Positions 49,166-60,439 of a stretch of 64,000 bases of DNA are shown one piece after another. The stretch is from contig CM056574.1 of NCBI GenBank assembly GCA_029721435.1, positions 30,799,001-30,863,000 of the forward strand, given 5' to 3'. A program made the translations under genes and the position numbers. The notes beneath the pieces are model-generated. The model saw only the letters and a program-made list of their open reading frames with translations, had not been told where the DNA came from and searched no databases. Within the stretch, counting starts at the first letter, position 1. The number at the start of each line of letters is the position of its first letter. Source of the stretch: Gymnothorax reevesii (lineage: Eukaryota; Chordata; Actinopteri; Anguilliformes; Muraenidae).

Positions 49166-50374
49166 CCTCCCCCCAGCGTCCTCTCACCGCCTCTGAAACA
49201 CCCTTATACATGTGTTAGCGTTCTCTCACCGCTACTGAAACACCCTTATACATGCGTTATCTTCCTCTCACCGCCTCTGAAACACCCTTATACATGTGTT
49301 AGCGTTCTCACACCGCTACTGAAACACCCCTATACATGCGTTAGCATCCTCTCACTGCTACTGAAACACCCTTATACATGTGTTAGCGTCCTCTCACTGC
49401 TTCTGAAACACCCTTATACATGCCTTAGCATCCTCTCACTGCAACTGAAACACCCTTACACATGCGTTAGCATCCTCTCACTGCTACTGAAACACCCTTA
49501 TACATGCGTTAGCTTCCTCTCACCGCTACTGAAACACCCTTATACATGTGTTAGCGTCCTCTCACTGCTTCTGAAACACCCTTATACATGTGTTAGCTTC
49601 CTCTCACTGCTTCTGAAACACCCTTATACATGCGTTAGCGTCCTCTCTCCACCACTGAAACACCCTTATACATGCGTTAGCGTCCTCTCTCCACCACTGA
49701 AACACCCTTATACATGCGTTGGCCTCCTCTCACCGCTTCTGAAACACCCTTATACATGCGTTAGCGTCCTCTCACCGCTACTGAAACACCCTTATACATG
49801 CGTTAGCATCCTCTCACCGCTACTGAAACACCCTTATACATGCGTTAGCGTCCTCTCTCCACCACTGAAACACCCTTATACATGCGTTGGCCTCCTCTCA
49901 CCGCTTCTGAAACACCCTTATACATGCGTTAGCGTCCTCTCACCGCTACTGAAACACCCTTATACATGTGTTAGCATCCTCTCACCGCTACTGAAACACC
50001 TTAATACATGCGTTAGCGTCCTCTCACCGCTACTGAAACACCCTTATACATGTGTTAGCATCCTCTCACCGCTACTGAAACACCTTAATACATGCGTTAG
50101 CGTCCTCTCACCGCTACTGAAACACCCTTATACATGTGTTAGCATCCTCTCACCGCTACTGAAACACCCTTATACATGTGTTAGCATCCTCTCACCGCTT
50201 CTAAAACACCCTTATACATGTGTTAGCGTCCTCTCACCCCTACTGAAACACCCTTATACATGTGTTAGCTTCCTCTCACTGCGTCTGAAACACCCTCATA
50301 TACACGTAAGCATCCTCTATCTGCCATTGAAACACCCTTATACTTGTGTTAGCGTCATCTCACGGCTTCTGTAG
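49166..50374 (+). other. 402-codon open frame across minisatellite B, no ATG
   Basis: The frame runs from just after TGA at 49163-49165 to TAG at 50372-50374. Each 42-bp unit reads as 14 residues of the type LSPLLKHPYTCVSV. There is no in-frame ATG and no splice or promoter evidence. The variable codon after AGC (GTC/ATC/TTC) changes the residue, which argues against protein-level constraint. It is most simply a by-product of a stop-free unit whose length is a multiple of three. Confidence 0.35.
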
Positions 50375-50550
50375 CATCTTATATGTGTATTGGCTTCCAC
50401 TTAGCGCTTCTGAAGCACCCTTACACATGCATACGCCGCCTCCTGCCACCACTGAAACACTCTTATAGTTACAGTAGCGTCCTCTCACTTCTACTGAAAA
50501 TCCTTTACCTTATACATGCTTTAGCGTCCTGCCACTGTTACTGAAATACA
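49175..50550. repeat. Minisatellite B, exact 42-bp register over 28 units
   Basis: The unit contains CCTCTCACCGCTACTGAAAC then ACCCTTATACATGCGTTAGC. The CCC (or CCT) marker recurs at 49201 + 42k from 49201 to 50335, i.e. 28 units with no insertion or deletion, although substitutions are common. Multi-unit duplications are visible: a variant block near 49705 recurs 168 bp later at 49873, and the TTAATACATG variant at 49999 recurs 84 bp later at 50083. From 50377 onward the register breaks and units decay. Confidence 0.97.
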
Positions 50551-51355
50551 TAGGTGTTACCTTGATAATCGCTGAAGATTAGGGCTGCATCCAGGGATCA
50601 ATATAGCATTGTTTCCCTTTTATCTGTTACCCAGTGGAATGAATTGAATGCAGATTTTGGTGCCGGGTTTTGGGCACCATAAGCGAACAGTAGCCCGTCA
50701 TGCACTTGTTTTGTTAACTTTTTTGCAATGTGCCATCAGTCCACTTAAAATAATTAACTTTCAAATGTTGGTCAAAAACGAAGCAGTTGTATTGATTTTG
50801 TTTTTTTTTTTTTTTTTAAACATTGAATTCAGAATTATTAAAGTAAAATGGAACCAATCATAATTTAAGCATTTAAATAATTTAATAATTTAAAGTTAAG
50901 CAAATAAATATGCTTTAATAAGTTTTTCCATTTCTTTGAGGTTGCAATGAAAATATTTTCACTATTTTGGTGGTAAATTGGAGTAGTGTGCAAATTCCTT
51001 TATACCCTTGTTAATTTGTGAAAAGATTAGTATTGCAAAACAAGATTAGTGTTGCGGTAGTTTGACATGGTAAGCTGATCCGCTTGTGGTTACATCATTA
51101 GACTTGTTTGGAAGCATTCTGCCTCTGGCAATCTTTAATTTGCCTCACAAATCTCAGAAGTACTAGTATCTGCATGTATATTAAGAGAGACCTTCATGTG
51201 ACAAGCGGACTGGGATTTGTCCCAGCCCAAATTAGGATTCAAACCCACAGCCTCCCATATCACAATTCAGACCTCCAGCCACTGGGCCTCACTGCCGCCG
51301 TAGGCCAAGAACTACACGTATCTGATTGTCTGCCTATATCAATGGGAAAACGCCA
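50551..51355 (+). other. Interruption between minisatellite B and its outlying copies
   Basis: About 800 bp of AT-rich DNA with a poly(T) run at about 50802-50817 and a SINE remnant at 51190-51310. It separates the main 42-bp array from three diverged copies at 51360-51490. Confidence 0.6.
51190..51310 (-). repeat. tRNA-derived SINE head, minus strand
   Basis: On the minus strand GGTTTGAATCC (51235-51245) is a good Pol III B box, preceded by GTGGCTGGAGGTCTGAATTG. The order matches tRNA-derived SINE heads of fish. No tail recognised. Confidence 0.6.
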
Positions 51356-51359
51356 TTGT

Positions 51360-51490
51360 ACTTGTGTATGCATGCTCTTACTGCTACTGAAACACTCACA
51401 TACGCATGTTTGTGTTAGCATCTTCTCACCGCTACTGAAATCCCATTACACGCATATTCATGTGTTAGCATCATCTTACCGGTACTGGAC
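51360..51490. repeat. Outlying diverged copies of minisatellite B
   Basis: CTTACTGCTACTGAAACACT, CACCGCTACTGAAATCCC and GTGTTAGCATCATCTTACCG repeat the 42-bp unit words with a slightly longer spacing of about 55-60 bp. Confidence 0.75.
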
Positions 51491-51812
51491 ACATCTGAGG
51501 ATCAGAGGGACCTCAGGATTAGTTGGGCACGTCTCATTGGCATTCTTGACCCAGGTCCTCAGTGCGAGGGCACTTACTAGCAGGTCCTAGTCTGAGCTGG
51601 GACAAACTCTTCTTTTATGTGCTTGGGTAGGGCATGGGCCGAGAACACACACTTCTGTTTGACTCGTATTATATTGCCCATGAAGGATCGGTTGGGGTTG
51701 TCGTTCATAATGGCAAAAATGACTCAGGTCCTAAGTTTTCATAGTAGTTTGGGTCCATCAACAATGATATCCCACACTGTCAGCCACACCCCACTCTAAT
51801 GCGCCTGTGTGG

Positions 51813-51847
<35 letters not shown>

Positions 51848-52550
51848 TTATTAATTCATACCTGCTCTGATGGTGCGCAGCTGGGGAAACGGGGGCGAGC
51901 GAGCTGAGCTCCAGTGCTGATGTTGTGCTTATCCTCAGTCTAATCGCCCGCCGCACATCCTGCGCATAATAAATGGGGTTAGAAGAAAGTTAGTCGCCTA
52001 GTTGTCAAGAAACAAACTCCTGGTGTTCGGTCACGCGATGATTTGCATGTTATGAGTGTCTGTGTGAGCCCGCGCTTGGCAAGAAACGAATATGGGTCCA
52101 GGAGAAGCCTTCTCTCCTGCTGACAGACGTCAATACAGTTAGACTGTATACGCACTGTTTTTGAGGAGATGCGACTCTTTCATGCCTGTTCGAAAATTGC
52201 TGTTTCGAAGCAGGGGATGGGGACACAAAAGTGACGTTCCCCTTTTGCAGCACTGAGGTCATCTTAGTACCCAATCATGCCCTTTTCAGTCTTAGGTGTT
52301 TTCCCTGACTAGAATCTTTTGCCTCTTCTTATTGGTTGCCTGCACCTTCATTCTTTCACCGGAGTGCCTGGGTTGATGTCACTTCTGAAATATACCAGGA
52401 GCTTCACTTCACTCGTTTTTGAGTGTTTGTCATTGTTTGAATGCATCATTGTCACTGTGGATGCCAATATTTTGTTTGAAGTGGCCATATTCCTGAGATA
52501 ATGTGGTTGGTCGTTTGAACTGCTGGCCCTTTTACCCGAGGATGACATGA
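51491..52550 (+). other. znf423: znf423 long intron block
   Basis: Unique intron with a (TC)n run at about 51815-51845 and a short repeat-free patch at 51850-52000. No exon seen. Confidence 0.65.
51815..51845. repeat. (TC)n microsatellite
   Basis: About 15 uninterrupted TC units. Confidence 0.96.
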
Positions 52551-52554
52551 GTCT

Positions 52555-53110
52555 GAGTACTGACTGTACGACAGGGTAGCTTTAGTGCGTCAGGACTGAC
52601 TGAGTTGCAGGGCCACTTTGTGTCAGTACTGACTGTATCACAGTTTGGTGAACTGGTGTGTCAAAACTGAATGTATCATTGGGCTGCCCGAGTGTATCAG
52701 TACAGACTCTATAACTGGGTTGTACTAGGATTTTGGTGCTGACTCTATCACAGCTTGTTGCAGCGCATCAGTACTGTCTGTATCATGGAGATGCTGTATA
52801 GTGTCAGTGCTGACTCTTTACCATTGGGTTGCCTGGAGGAGTCGGTACTTACTCACTCCTTATCCCACGGCTGATTTATCATGTTGGCACTGACTGTATC
52901 ACCGGGTGGCTTAATGGTGTCAGCGCTGTCTGTCATCGTCTTGCTTGAGGATGGCAGGACTGATTTTATCACTGAGTTCTTTGAAGGTGTCAGCACTGAC
53001 TCTTTTTTCACTGGGTTAAGTCATGGTGTCGGTGCTGACTCTATCACCGGATTGCTTGAGGGTGTCAGTGCTGATCAGTGTCACTGAAGGAGATGTCGGT
53101 ACTGATGCTC
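52555..53110. repeat. Minisatellite C, degenerate unit of about 38-40 bp
   Basis: About 14 diverged units of the form GTGTCAGTACTGACTGTATC followed by ACTGGGTTGCTTGAGG. TGACTCTATCACCGG and TGACTGTATCACCGGG mark successive units at roughly 38-40 bp steps with many small indels. It is older than minisatellites A and B by divergence. Confidence 0.85.
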
Positions 53111-53378
53111 CAAGCCTCTTATTCCTCCCACTAATTCGTCACTCTCCCAATGTGACTAGCGTTGTCAGCCCACCCGCTCCGTAGCGCACAGCTGGCATCT
53201 TGGTGGGCGGGCCCTCAGACTGTGGGGGCGTGTCGCCATGGAGACGCAGCTTCCCCAAGGACCGCTCAGTGACTAGCTTGTTCCCATGGGTGAAGGGGGT
53301 GGGGGGGAAGAAATTCTCTCTGGGAATTCTATCATCGACACACGGACGGGGGGCTTTGCTGAACCCCACGTTTCTGAG

Positions 53379-53380
<2 letters not shown>

Positions 53381-53458
<78 letters not shown>
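53381..53458. repeat. (GT)n microsatellite, interrupted by GCGCGC
   Basis: Two GT runs flank TGTGCGCGCGTGTG; total length about 78 bp. Confidence 0.96.
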
Positions 53459-53539
53459 CCTGCTGCTGAGAGCTGGCACAGCATTCTGTGTGGAAAAAAA
53501 CAGAACAGCCATAGAAAGGCTTTGATCTTTGTGACCTCA

Positions 53540-54230
53540 TAAATGTGTAATTAGAATGTTTTTAACAGAACGTTCTATGGCTGATCATTGTGGATAATCA
53601 CTATGAATAATTGAGAGTGAAGTTCTCAAACACTGACTTGGAATTTCGGAACGACATTCCGAAAGCCCTGGTGATCAAAGTGTCTTAATGCGTCTGAAGC
53701 CTGACTCCTGGCAGGCAGGCGGTCCCCCTGGCTCGGGCCCCCGGATGCCTGCCCAGGCTCAGGTCAGAGGAGGGCAAATGGAGGGGCCCCTGGCACCCAG
53801 CTGAGCCCGGCAGGGCGCGGGGTTGGCCGTCCCACCCCTTCCCTGGGGGGAAACAGGCGCCCCCATATTGGCGGGACGGTGGAGATCAAACGAAGCCCCT
53901 CTCACCTCTCCGCAGCTCCAGAGCACAGTCCGGCACTAATGCGCCACCCCCGCCGGGCAGTTGCCGTGGCGACCGGTGTTTGCGAGGCCCCTCTGTCCGG
54001 CACATGGCTGCAGGAGGGTAGGGGGTGGGGGGGCAGTGGGGGTCTGGGGCGGTAGGGGCAGTGTTGAACAGGACTGGGCAGGGTAGGCTCCTTAGGGGTG
54101 CTACTCTCTGTCGCCCCCTGTTGGTGGGAGGTTTTGGTACAACAAAAGATATAATGTCAATCCCAAAACTCACTCACTCCATCTCTGGAGATTTTGTGAT
54201 TCCAACCTTTTAACTGTCCCAGTTGTGTAA
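53540..54230 (+). other. Unique intron DNA
   Basis: A GC-rich, CpG-containing stretch at 53700-54010 and a G-rich patch at 54012-54060. Nothing further recognised. Confidence 0.6.
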
Positions 54231-54234
54231 ACGT

Positions 54235-54376
54235 ACACACAGCTTTTATGCACGCATTCACACAAAGGTAAACACGTGTGCTCACACACACAGCATATAT
54301 GCACGCACTCACACAAAGGTAAACTCATGCGCGTGCGCACATTCGTGCACACACACACACACACACACACACACAG
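54235..54376. repeat. 51-bp tandem duplication leading into (AC)n
   Basis: GCACGCATTCACACAAAGGT at 54250 recurs as GCACGCACTCACACAAAGGT at 54301, 51 bp later. A pure CA run follows at about 54349-54375. Confidence 0.85.
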
Positions 54377-55220
54377 CCTGCAGGAGGCACAGAGTGCTGC
54401 TGTTTGATGTTGGCAGCTGATTAATGGGAGATGAGGGGTGAGGATGTGACGGGCTGTCTCAGGGTGCCTGGTTCAGGGAGGGGCGAGGATTGGGAGGGGC
54501 GGCTGAACACCCCCGCTGGTTACCCTTGAACACTCTGCTGAGGTGTTGACGCCACTGCACGTCCCGCTTGCTGGAAAGGGTGCTGTCGCAATTAAAGACA
54601 CGCGGCAGATCACAGGGGCCAATTCACTCCTGTTCCATATATGAAAACACCACTGTGAGAGCGAGAGAGAGATGTACTGTACGTGTTATACAGTATGTAT
54701 ATCGGGTGTGTATTATATGCAATCTTTGTGTATGGAGAGGAGTTATTTTATTTTTCTTTCTTGGTTGTCGGAGTTCGTTTTCATTAATGTTGCGATTAAT
54801 GTGCTTGGATGCATGTGCCAGTTTTTTTTGTTGCGCTAGTGAAGCTCGCTTGAATTTTAAGAAGGGATTTGAAGACGGAGGTGAAGAAAGAGTTCAAGCA
54901 GAAGGAAGGAGTGAGAGAGGGATGGAGAGTTTCAGAAGATGGGTAGAGTCTAGGCAGTAGAATCGGAGAGGTTGTGAGAAGATGTTGCTAAAAGAAGAAT
55001 GGTACTGAAAAATGGTATTAAATTGTAGCTTGACTGAGCAGTTCTTACGGCCTTAATAAGTTAGTTACTGACTCATGCAGTAAGCGATCAATGTTCTTAG
55101 TATGGACTGCGATTTTGTGCTGAAAGCAGTTTGCATGGACTTGAGTTGGTAATTACTTTAAAAGTCCCCTGTTATCTCACCTGGTGCACAGACAATTAGC
55201 CATTAAAGGCCATTTTAAAA
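54377..55220 (+). other. znf423: znf423 long intron block
   Basis: Unique AT-rich intron with nothing recognisable beyond a short GAGAGA run near 54660. Confidence 0.6.
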
Positions 55221-55224
55221 TCTT

Positions 55225-56395
55225 CCCTTCCTGGTCTCACAAGGGGGAGGGACCATCAAGAATAAAGTGTGAGGTTTTACGAAAAGGACCACAAGCGAGA
55301 ACCAGTAAAATACAAAAAGGAAGCTTTATTTCTGAAGGGGGAAAACACCCAACAGAGCAGGCAACAGTACACAATCCAAAATCAGAATCCAATGGGCGAA
55401 GTCCAGAATCATAAGCAGGGCACCAATCACAAAAATCAAAGTCGGACAAAAAGGGTTTAGTAAACAAGAAGGCGGCGAGGTACAGGGAGTAGGCAAAAAT
55501 CTAATATCAAGGGTGGTCCAGTCAGAAAGACAATTACGATGGGAACAAGGCGAAATGAACGTGGCACAAGTTAGCATGAGAGAACGATCTGGCAAAGCAG
55601 TGCTGTGAAGAGACATCTAATATATGTTTCAGGGAGGTCACATGATAACAGAACACAGGTGCAAGCAGTCAGAATAATTGCAAGGGAACAACACATTAGG
55701 GGGAACCTGATCACATGAAATTGGCAGAAGCCAAAACGCGGACAGGGATCACGGGACAAAAGTATAGACAATAGCACAGCTCTGGTGAAGGACTTTTACC
55801 GTGCACTGATACTAAGAGAAAGAAAAGCATAAGGTGAGGAGATTCCACTGAAATGCAGCAGCGAAGATTAGGGAGAGAGAAGAGGCGGAGACTAGAATAG
55901 GACGAGTGCTGAGAGCTTGTTAATCAATTAGTAAGTGCAGCTATACAATCTCGAGTGCTCATTAGTAAGTCTCATATACAATGTTAGTCTTGGTTAGTAA
56001 ATTAACAAAAACAACAAACTGTTAGTATGTGTTAGAAATATAGAAAAAGCAAGGAGAAGGAAGTAAACGAGATCGGGAAGGAAGATTGAAACCCAGAAAC
56101 CATTAAATCACCCGAAGGAGTGGCACGCATTACTGGGGCTGAGAGCAAAGACAAGACCAAAGTGCAATGCATGGAAAAATCAAAACATTGGCCGGAATAA
56201 AACTATGGCAAGACGTAAAACATGGAGAGCTAAAACTAAGACAATGCATGAACGAAAAAGCAACCAAATCACAACACATATTTCTAAAGAATAGTCAGAC
56301 ATGGCAAGGATCAAAATACACATATGGCAGTCAGGACAAAGACATGGCATGGCTGAACCAGAATCACAACATAAAGAGGGAATTGTGAAACTGAT
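55225..56395. repeat. Probable interspersed repeat, A-rich
   Basis: The segment is A-rich on the + strand (AAAATACAAAAAGGAAGC, AACAGAGCAGGCAACAGTAC, CCAAAATCAGAATCC) and differs in texture from its neighbours. It looks like a fish interspersed repeat, but I cannot place it in a class and found no terminal repeats or coding frame. Confidence 0.35.
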
Positions 56396-57565
56396 TGGCT
56401 GAAGTTGATCAGTTGTTCTGGCCTCTGGGCAGTCACTTCCTAATTTTACGTCAAGAAAGAACAGATTTTGAAAGGGCAGTGGCTAATTTTCTTTCCACCT
56501 GATGACATAAGGCAGCTTTTATTCACAATGACATACCTAGGGCGACCTCTGGTCCTTCTAACCAGATCTCTCACACACATACTCTTGCGCAAACACACAC
56601 TCATGTGAATGTTTAGCCCAGAACAGATATGAGCAGTAGTTTGAATTATGCTTTGTGTGTAAACATGGGGCTTTGAATAGGTGCAAAAAGAGTAGTTTGA
56701 GTGGGAGAATGCTGCCTTTTTTATAAACAGCAGTGTGTAGCAAGAAGGTAGATTCACAGGCAAGAGTGCGCATGCGCATAAACATACACACACAAACACA
56801 CACAAGCACACACACTCAGAGGGAAGTTAATTACCTTCAGCATCTGGATGTCCGTATGTGTGTGAGCCCTAAGCGCCATTGTGGGTCTCAGTGGTTCTGG
56901 AAAGTGCCCCAGTGCATCATGGGGGATTAAGCTTTTAGCCGCTGGGGCTTTTGGATGCGGCAACGTCAACTGTGGCAGCTCCCCTGCTCATCACAAAACC
57001 AGAGACACACCCCACAGGGGTGTGCTACCGCTACATGTGTGTGTGTGTGTGTGTAGGTAGGCCTCTCAGTCATGTCTGTACAATGGGGTCTGTCAGCGGT
57101 TTTCTCTTGCGGTTTCAGGGTAGGAAACGTGTACGAATAGTGGCTGTATTCTCTGCTGTGCGATGTTGCCTGTGCCACGGGCTTGTGCATGTGTCGGTGC
57201 GTGTGTGTGTGTGTGTGTGTGTACGGTATCCCTCTTTGTTGTGTGCTGATGACAGTGTGCAGGTGTGCTCCAGACCTCAAATCCTGTTTTCTCACATCTG
57301 GATTAGGGCATCCATTCTGTGCCCAGATGTGCACACAGAAAATCACTGTTGCATAAGTTTCTATCATCAGTAAATGGATCAGATGTTTCCATTGATGCAC
57401 ACTGAGTATTTTGATGTGAGAAGAGTGATGGATAAGGTGTAGGGGATGAAAAAGGAAAGGACGAATAACAAACAGTGTGCTGTTCAACAGGCCTTGCCAG
57501 TGGCGGATTTGATATTTTTAAAAACAGATGAATTTGGAGGACACAGGAATTGTTTTTGTGTAAAT
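56396..57565 (+). other. znf423: znf423 long intron block
   Basis: CA-rich stretch at about 56783-56818 and GT runs at about 57037-57054 and 57199-57222 in otherwise unique intron. Confidence 0.7.
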
Positions 57566-57568
57566 CAG

Positions 57569-57850
57569 ATATACACCAGCAGTCAAAAGTTCTTGCACAC
57601 CAGTAGATCTTGTCAAGTCTTTAACGTATGTTTACAATAAAGAAATCGCTGGAACCCAATGCTTGTTTATTAATAAATATACAAAAAAATCAACCCCCTG
57701 AAGCTGCTTGATAATGAGTAGATCATTTAAATCACCTGTGCTGGAGCAGGGAGAGATCTTACACATGCAGGACAGGTGAAATATGAAAAATTGTAAAAAT
57801 TACCGGAAATATTGGGGCGTGCAAAACTTTTTTGAGTGGTAGTGTATATA
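57569..57850. mobile_element. MITE of about 282 bp with terminal inverted repeats
   Basis: The left end ATACACCAGCAGTCAAAAGT (then TCTTGCACACC) is mirrored at the right by GGGCGTGCAAAACTTTTTTG and AGTGGTAGTGTATATA. The arms are about 32 bp and imperfect. The 'CAGTCAAAAGTT' terminus is shared by common fish non-autonomous DNA elements. There is no coding frame inside, and a TA-type target site is plausible. Confidence 0.8.
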
Positions 57851-57916
57851 TTTCAGCTGTAAATGAGAAATGATAAAGATTATTCTGACATGATGATTTA
57901 GGCCAGTAGAGGGGAA

Positions 57917-58085
57917 GCCTGATCCTGGAGAGCTGCAGCCCTGCATGTTTATCATGTCTCTGTTCTAACACCACTGAATCAAATGATTGCATCATTATCA
58001 AGCCATTGACAAGTTGCAATCCATTGAGTTTGACGCGTTTCAGCAGAGAAACATCTAAAACATGCAGGGGCACGGTTCCCTTCTG
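57917..58085. mobile_element. Second MITE with inverted 'CCTGCATGTTT' ends
   Basis: GCCCTGCATGTTTATCATG on the left and AACATCTAAAACATGCAGGG on the right are inverted copies, continuing inward through TCTCTGTTC against CAGCAGAGA. Total length is about 165 bp. It begins only about 70 bp after the previous MITE. Confidence 0.7.
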
Positions 58086-58930
58086 CTGATTAAGACTAAT
58101 CTGTCACTTATTTGGCCAAAATTTTAACTTATCTGAAAGGAAACTTCAACGTACATAGACAATCTTGAGGAGGTTATAGATCAAATGTCCTGAGTTTGCT
58201 GTGAAGCCGAACTTCTAACATGGAAGCCATAGTGTGATGAGAGACAAACCAGAGTCTTGGATTCTTCCAGTGACACTTCTAACACACATTGAGTCAGGCT
58301 TGCACTTGTTTAGCACTGCAGAGTAGAATTACTGAGCGGGATCAGCCTTGCATCTTAGCTCGGGGACAGACATGAACGGCGGGGACCTGAACCGAGATCA
58401 ACGGTCGTTACTCCGAAGCGTATTAAGAAAGCGGCGTCTTTATCGCGTTCTCACAGTAGGACTTTCCCCAGCTATCTTTACGCGAGAAACACATCTGACA
58501 AGAGCCGTTTCGACTACAAAAAAAAAAAGGCTAGCTATTCAGCGAGGGTTTCATCCGGCATTCTTGGTCGGCTTAAGTCCACGCTGGAAATCCTTTTCGG
58601 CGCCTTCGCCCCACCAGAGGAGGGGAAGAGGTGGATAGGAGGTAAAGAATGAGCCCCAGGACCACCCCCCATCCACCCTATCCCCCGCACACCCGTGACG
58701 GAACGCGCTCCTGTCACCACACATTAGCCCTGACGGCAATAATACTCACTTTAGACTGGACAGATGAACATAGTTTACGCGGATAAACAGCTCCTCCTCC
58801 TTTCAGAGGAAGAAAAGAAACAGAAAAAAGCACGTTGGATTTAGACTGGGGGGAAACATGGAGAAGAGAGACCTGCTTCCTTGAGTCATGGTGCTGGTGT
58901 TTTCTTTGTTGGTGGGGAACTAGCGTGCTT
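58086..58930 (+). other. znf423: znf423 long intron block
   Basis: Unique intron; CpG-bearing sequence at about 58370-58620 without a recognisable gene. Confidence 0.6.
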
Positions 58931-58939
58931 TAATATTGA

Positions 58940-59330
58940 TTTTCTGACGGCTGTCTTTGAAATCCTGTTTGAGGTCCCCCTCCAATGCCCCCCAGGGCAG
59001 CTCCTATCCGCACCCCAATAACGTTTTGTCATCTTTAATAGCTGAAATCCCTGACACAATGATGTTAATATCAGCGACGTTTTTGACATCCCGGCTCACC
59101 TTCCAGTCGCCGAGCATTCCAGACAACCTCTCGCCGCCATTCCCCTGCCGACTTTTGTGGCGGGGCTGTTTCTACAGAGGTCCAGGCGGCCTGTTGTCAT
59201 TCAACGAGATGCTTTTCTTACCCTCCAAAGCAATATTCTGCATGTACGGCGTCGTGTTTGGATGGAAGTTGGGGGCCGAGCTGGGAATTTTATATCCGCC
59301 ATGATGGTTTAAACCGTCCGCGGGAGCCCA
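58940..59330. promoter_or_regulatory. Candidate conserved regulatory element
   Basis: A long repeat-free block with ACGTTTTGTCATCTTTAATA, CAATGATGTTAATATCAGCG and GGGAATTTTATATCCGCCAT. A 115-codon frame crosses it but has no family resemblance. It has the texture of a conserved non-coding element; not tested. Confidence 0.35.
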
Positions 59331-60420
59331 GGCGAGCGCTAGCGAACCTCCAGAGCGTGGGAGCCTGTGCTTGCCTGCCAAATAATTAATGCTCTTTATT
59401 TATTTCAGTTTTTATTTATTTATGACAAGTTTTTGGGGTGTTTTTTTTTTTTTTTTGAGCTCATACGTGAGGGATATGTCTGCAGTGTGGGAGGGGCTCG
59501 ACGATGCAGCTTGGTGAGCGTTTGCTACGCTACGCGCTAAAAAAAACAGCAGGTGGGCTCTGGTGCTTGTGTCTCATTGGGATTAGGTTGTTTGATGGGG
59601 GCTGTGGGGGGGTATACCCCAGGAGTGCTTGGTTGGAGCAGTCCCAAAACGGGGGGGGTGGAGGTTTCTTTGAGCTTTGTCTCCTCTGGCCTGCTGTTCT
59701 GAAACAATGCAAAATGGCAGCCAGCGCTTCTGCTGAGCTTCGCCTACCACACGCACAGAAACTGCGGATGTCGCGTCACACAGCGTCTATAAATAGAGAA
59801 CGAAACAACCTTACTTTCACAAGTTTGAGACTAGCAGCCTTTGCTCTTGCTATATCCCTGCATTAGAGCGACGTGTTGCACTCGTCCGTCGCAGTGGAAG
59901 GTGTTGATAATGCACGGTTCATGGCGTAAAATTGTTCAGTTTTTATCTGTATGAGTCACTAGTGTGGAGCACGGGTTATTGAAAGACACTTTTTGGTGTT
60001 TTTACCCTTGTTTGACATGGTTTGTGTCCATTGGCGGCCATTTTCTCCACTGTCCTGTCATTGCCGTCGACCATGTTGTGAAGCCACTGCTCAACCAGCC
60101 TTTGGCATGGGAGTACTCCAGCTTTCCCTCGCTCTCATCCCTCGCTCTGTTGTGGCTCTTTTTTTCCATCACGTCCGCCCTTTTCTTCTCACTCCCCTGC
60201 TCCCCCCATCCTTCATTCGTCCTCTCAGCTTTAGCAATGATGCCGTTCTGACTCACATCACAGAAATGCATGCTGGGAGGCGGGCCCGTGGCTTGGCGAG
60301 CCAAGCAGAGCTTGTGGTTTGGCCTGGAAGCACCACCCTCGGAGAGGCATCATTCGCTACTCACCGGACCTCTCGAGTTTACGGGAGCTAACCGCTTGCG
60401 ATGGGGTGAGAGGGAGAGGA
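59331..60420 (+). other. znf423: znf423 long intron block
   Basis: AT-rich patch at 59380-59430, poly(T) run at about 59441-59456, then unique intron. No exon seen. Confidence 0.65.
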
Positions 60421-60439
60421 TTGAAACCTCGGCCGACAC

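Noticed and set aside
47593..50550. CRISPR-like repeat-spacer structure
   Set aside because: The repeats are head-to-tail with no unique spacers, in a vertebrate intron.
53200..53525. Cys/Val-rich open frames
   Set aside because: They translate GT repeats; the same explanation covers those at 16.6, 28.7, 31.2 and 41.2 kb.
58957..59304. 115-codon open frame as a coding exon
   Set aside because: No family resemblance, no convincing splice sites; better read as a non-coding element.
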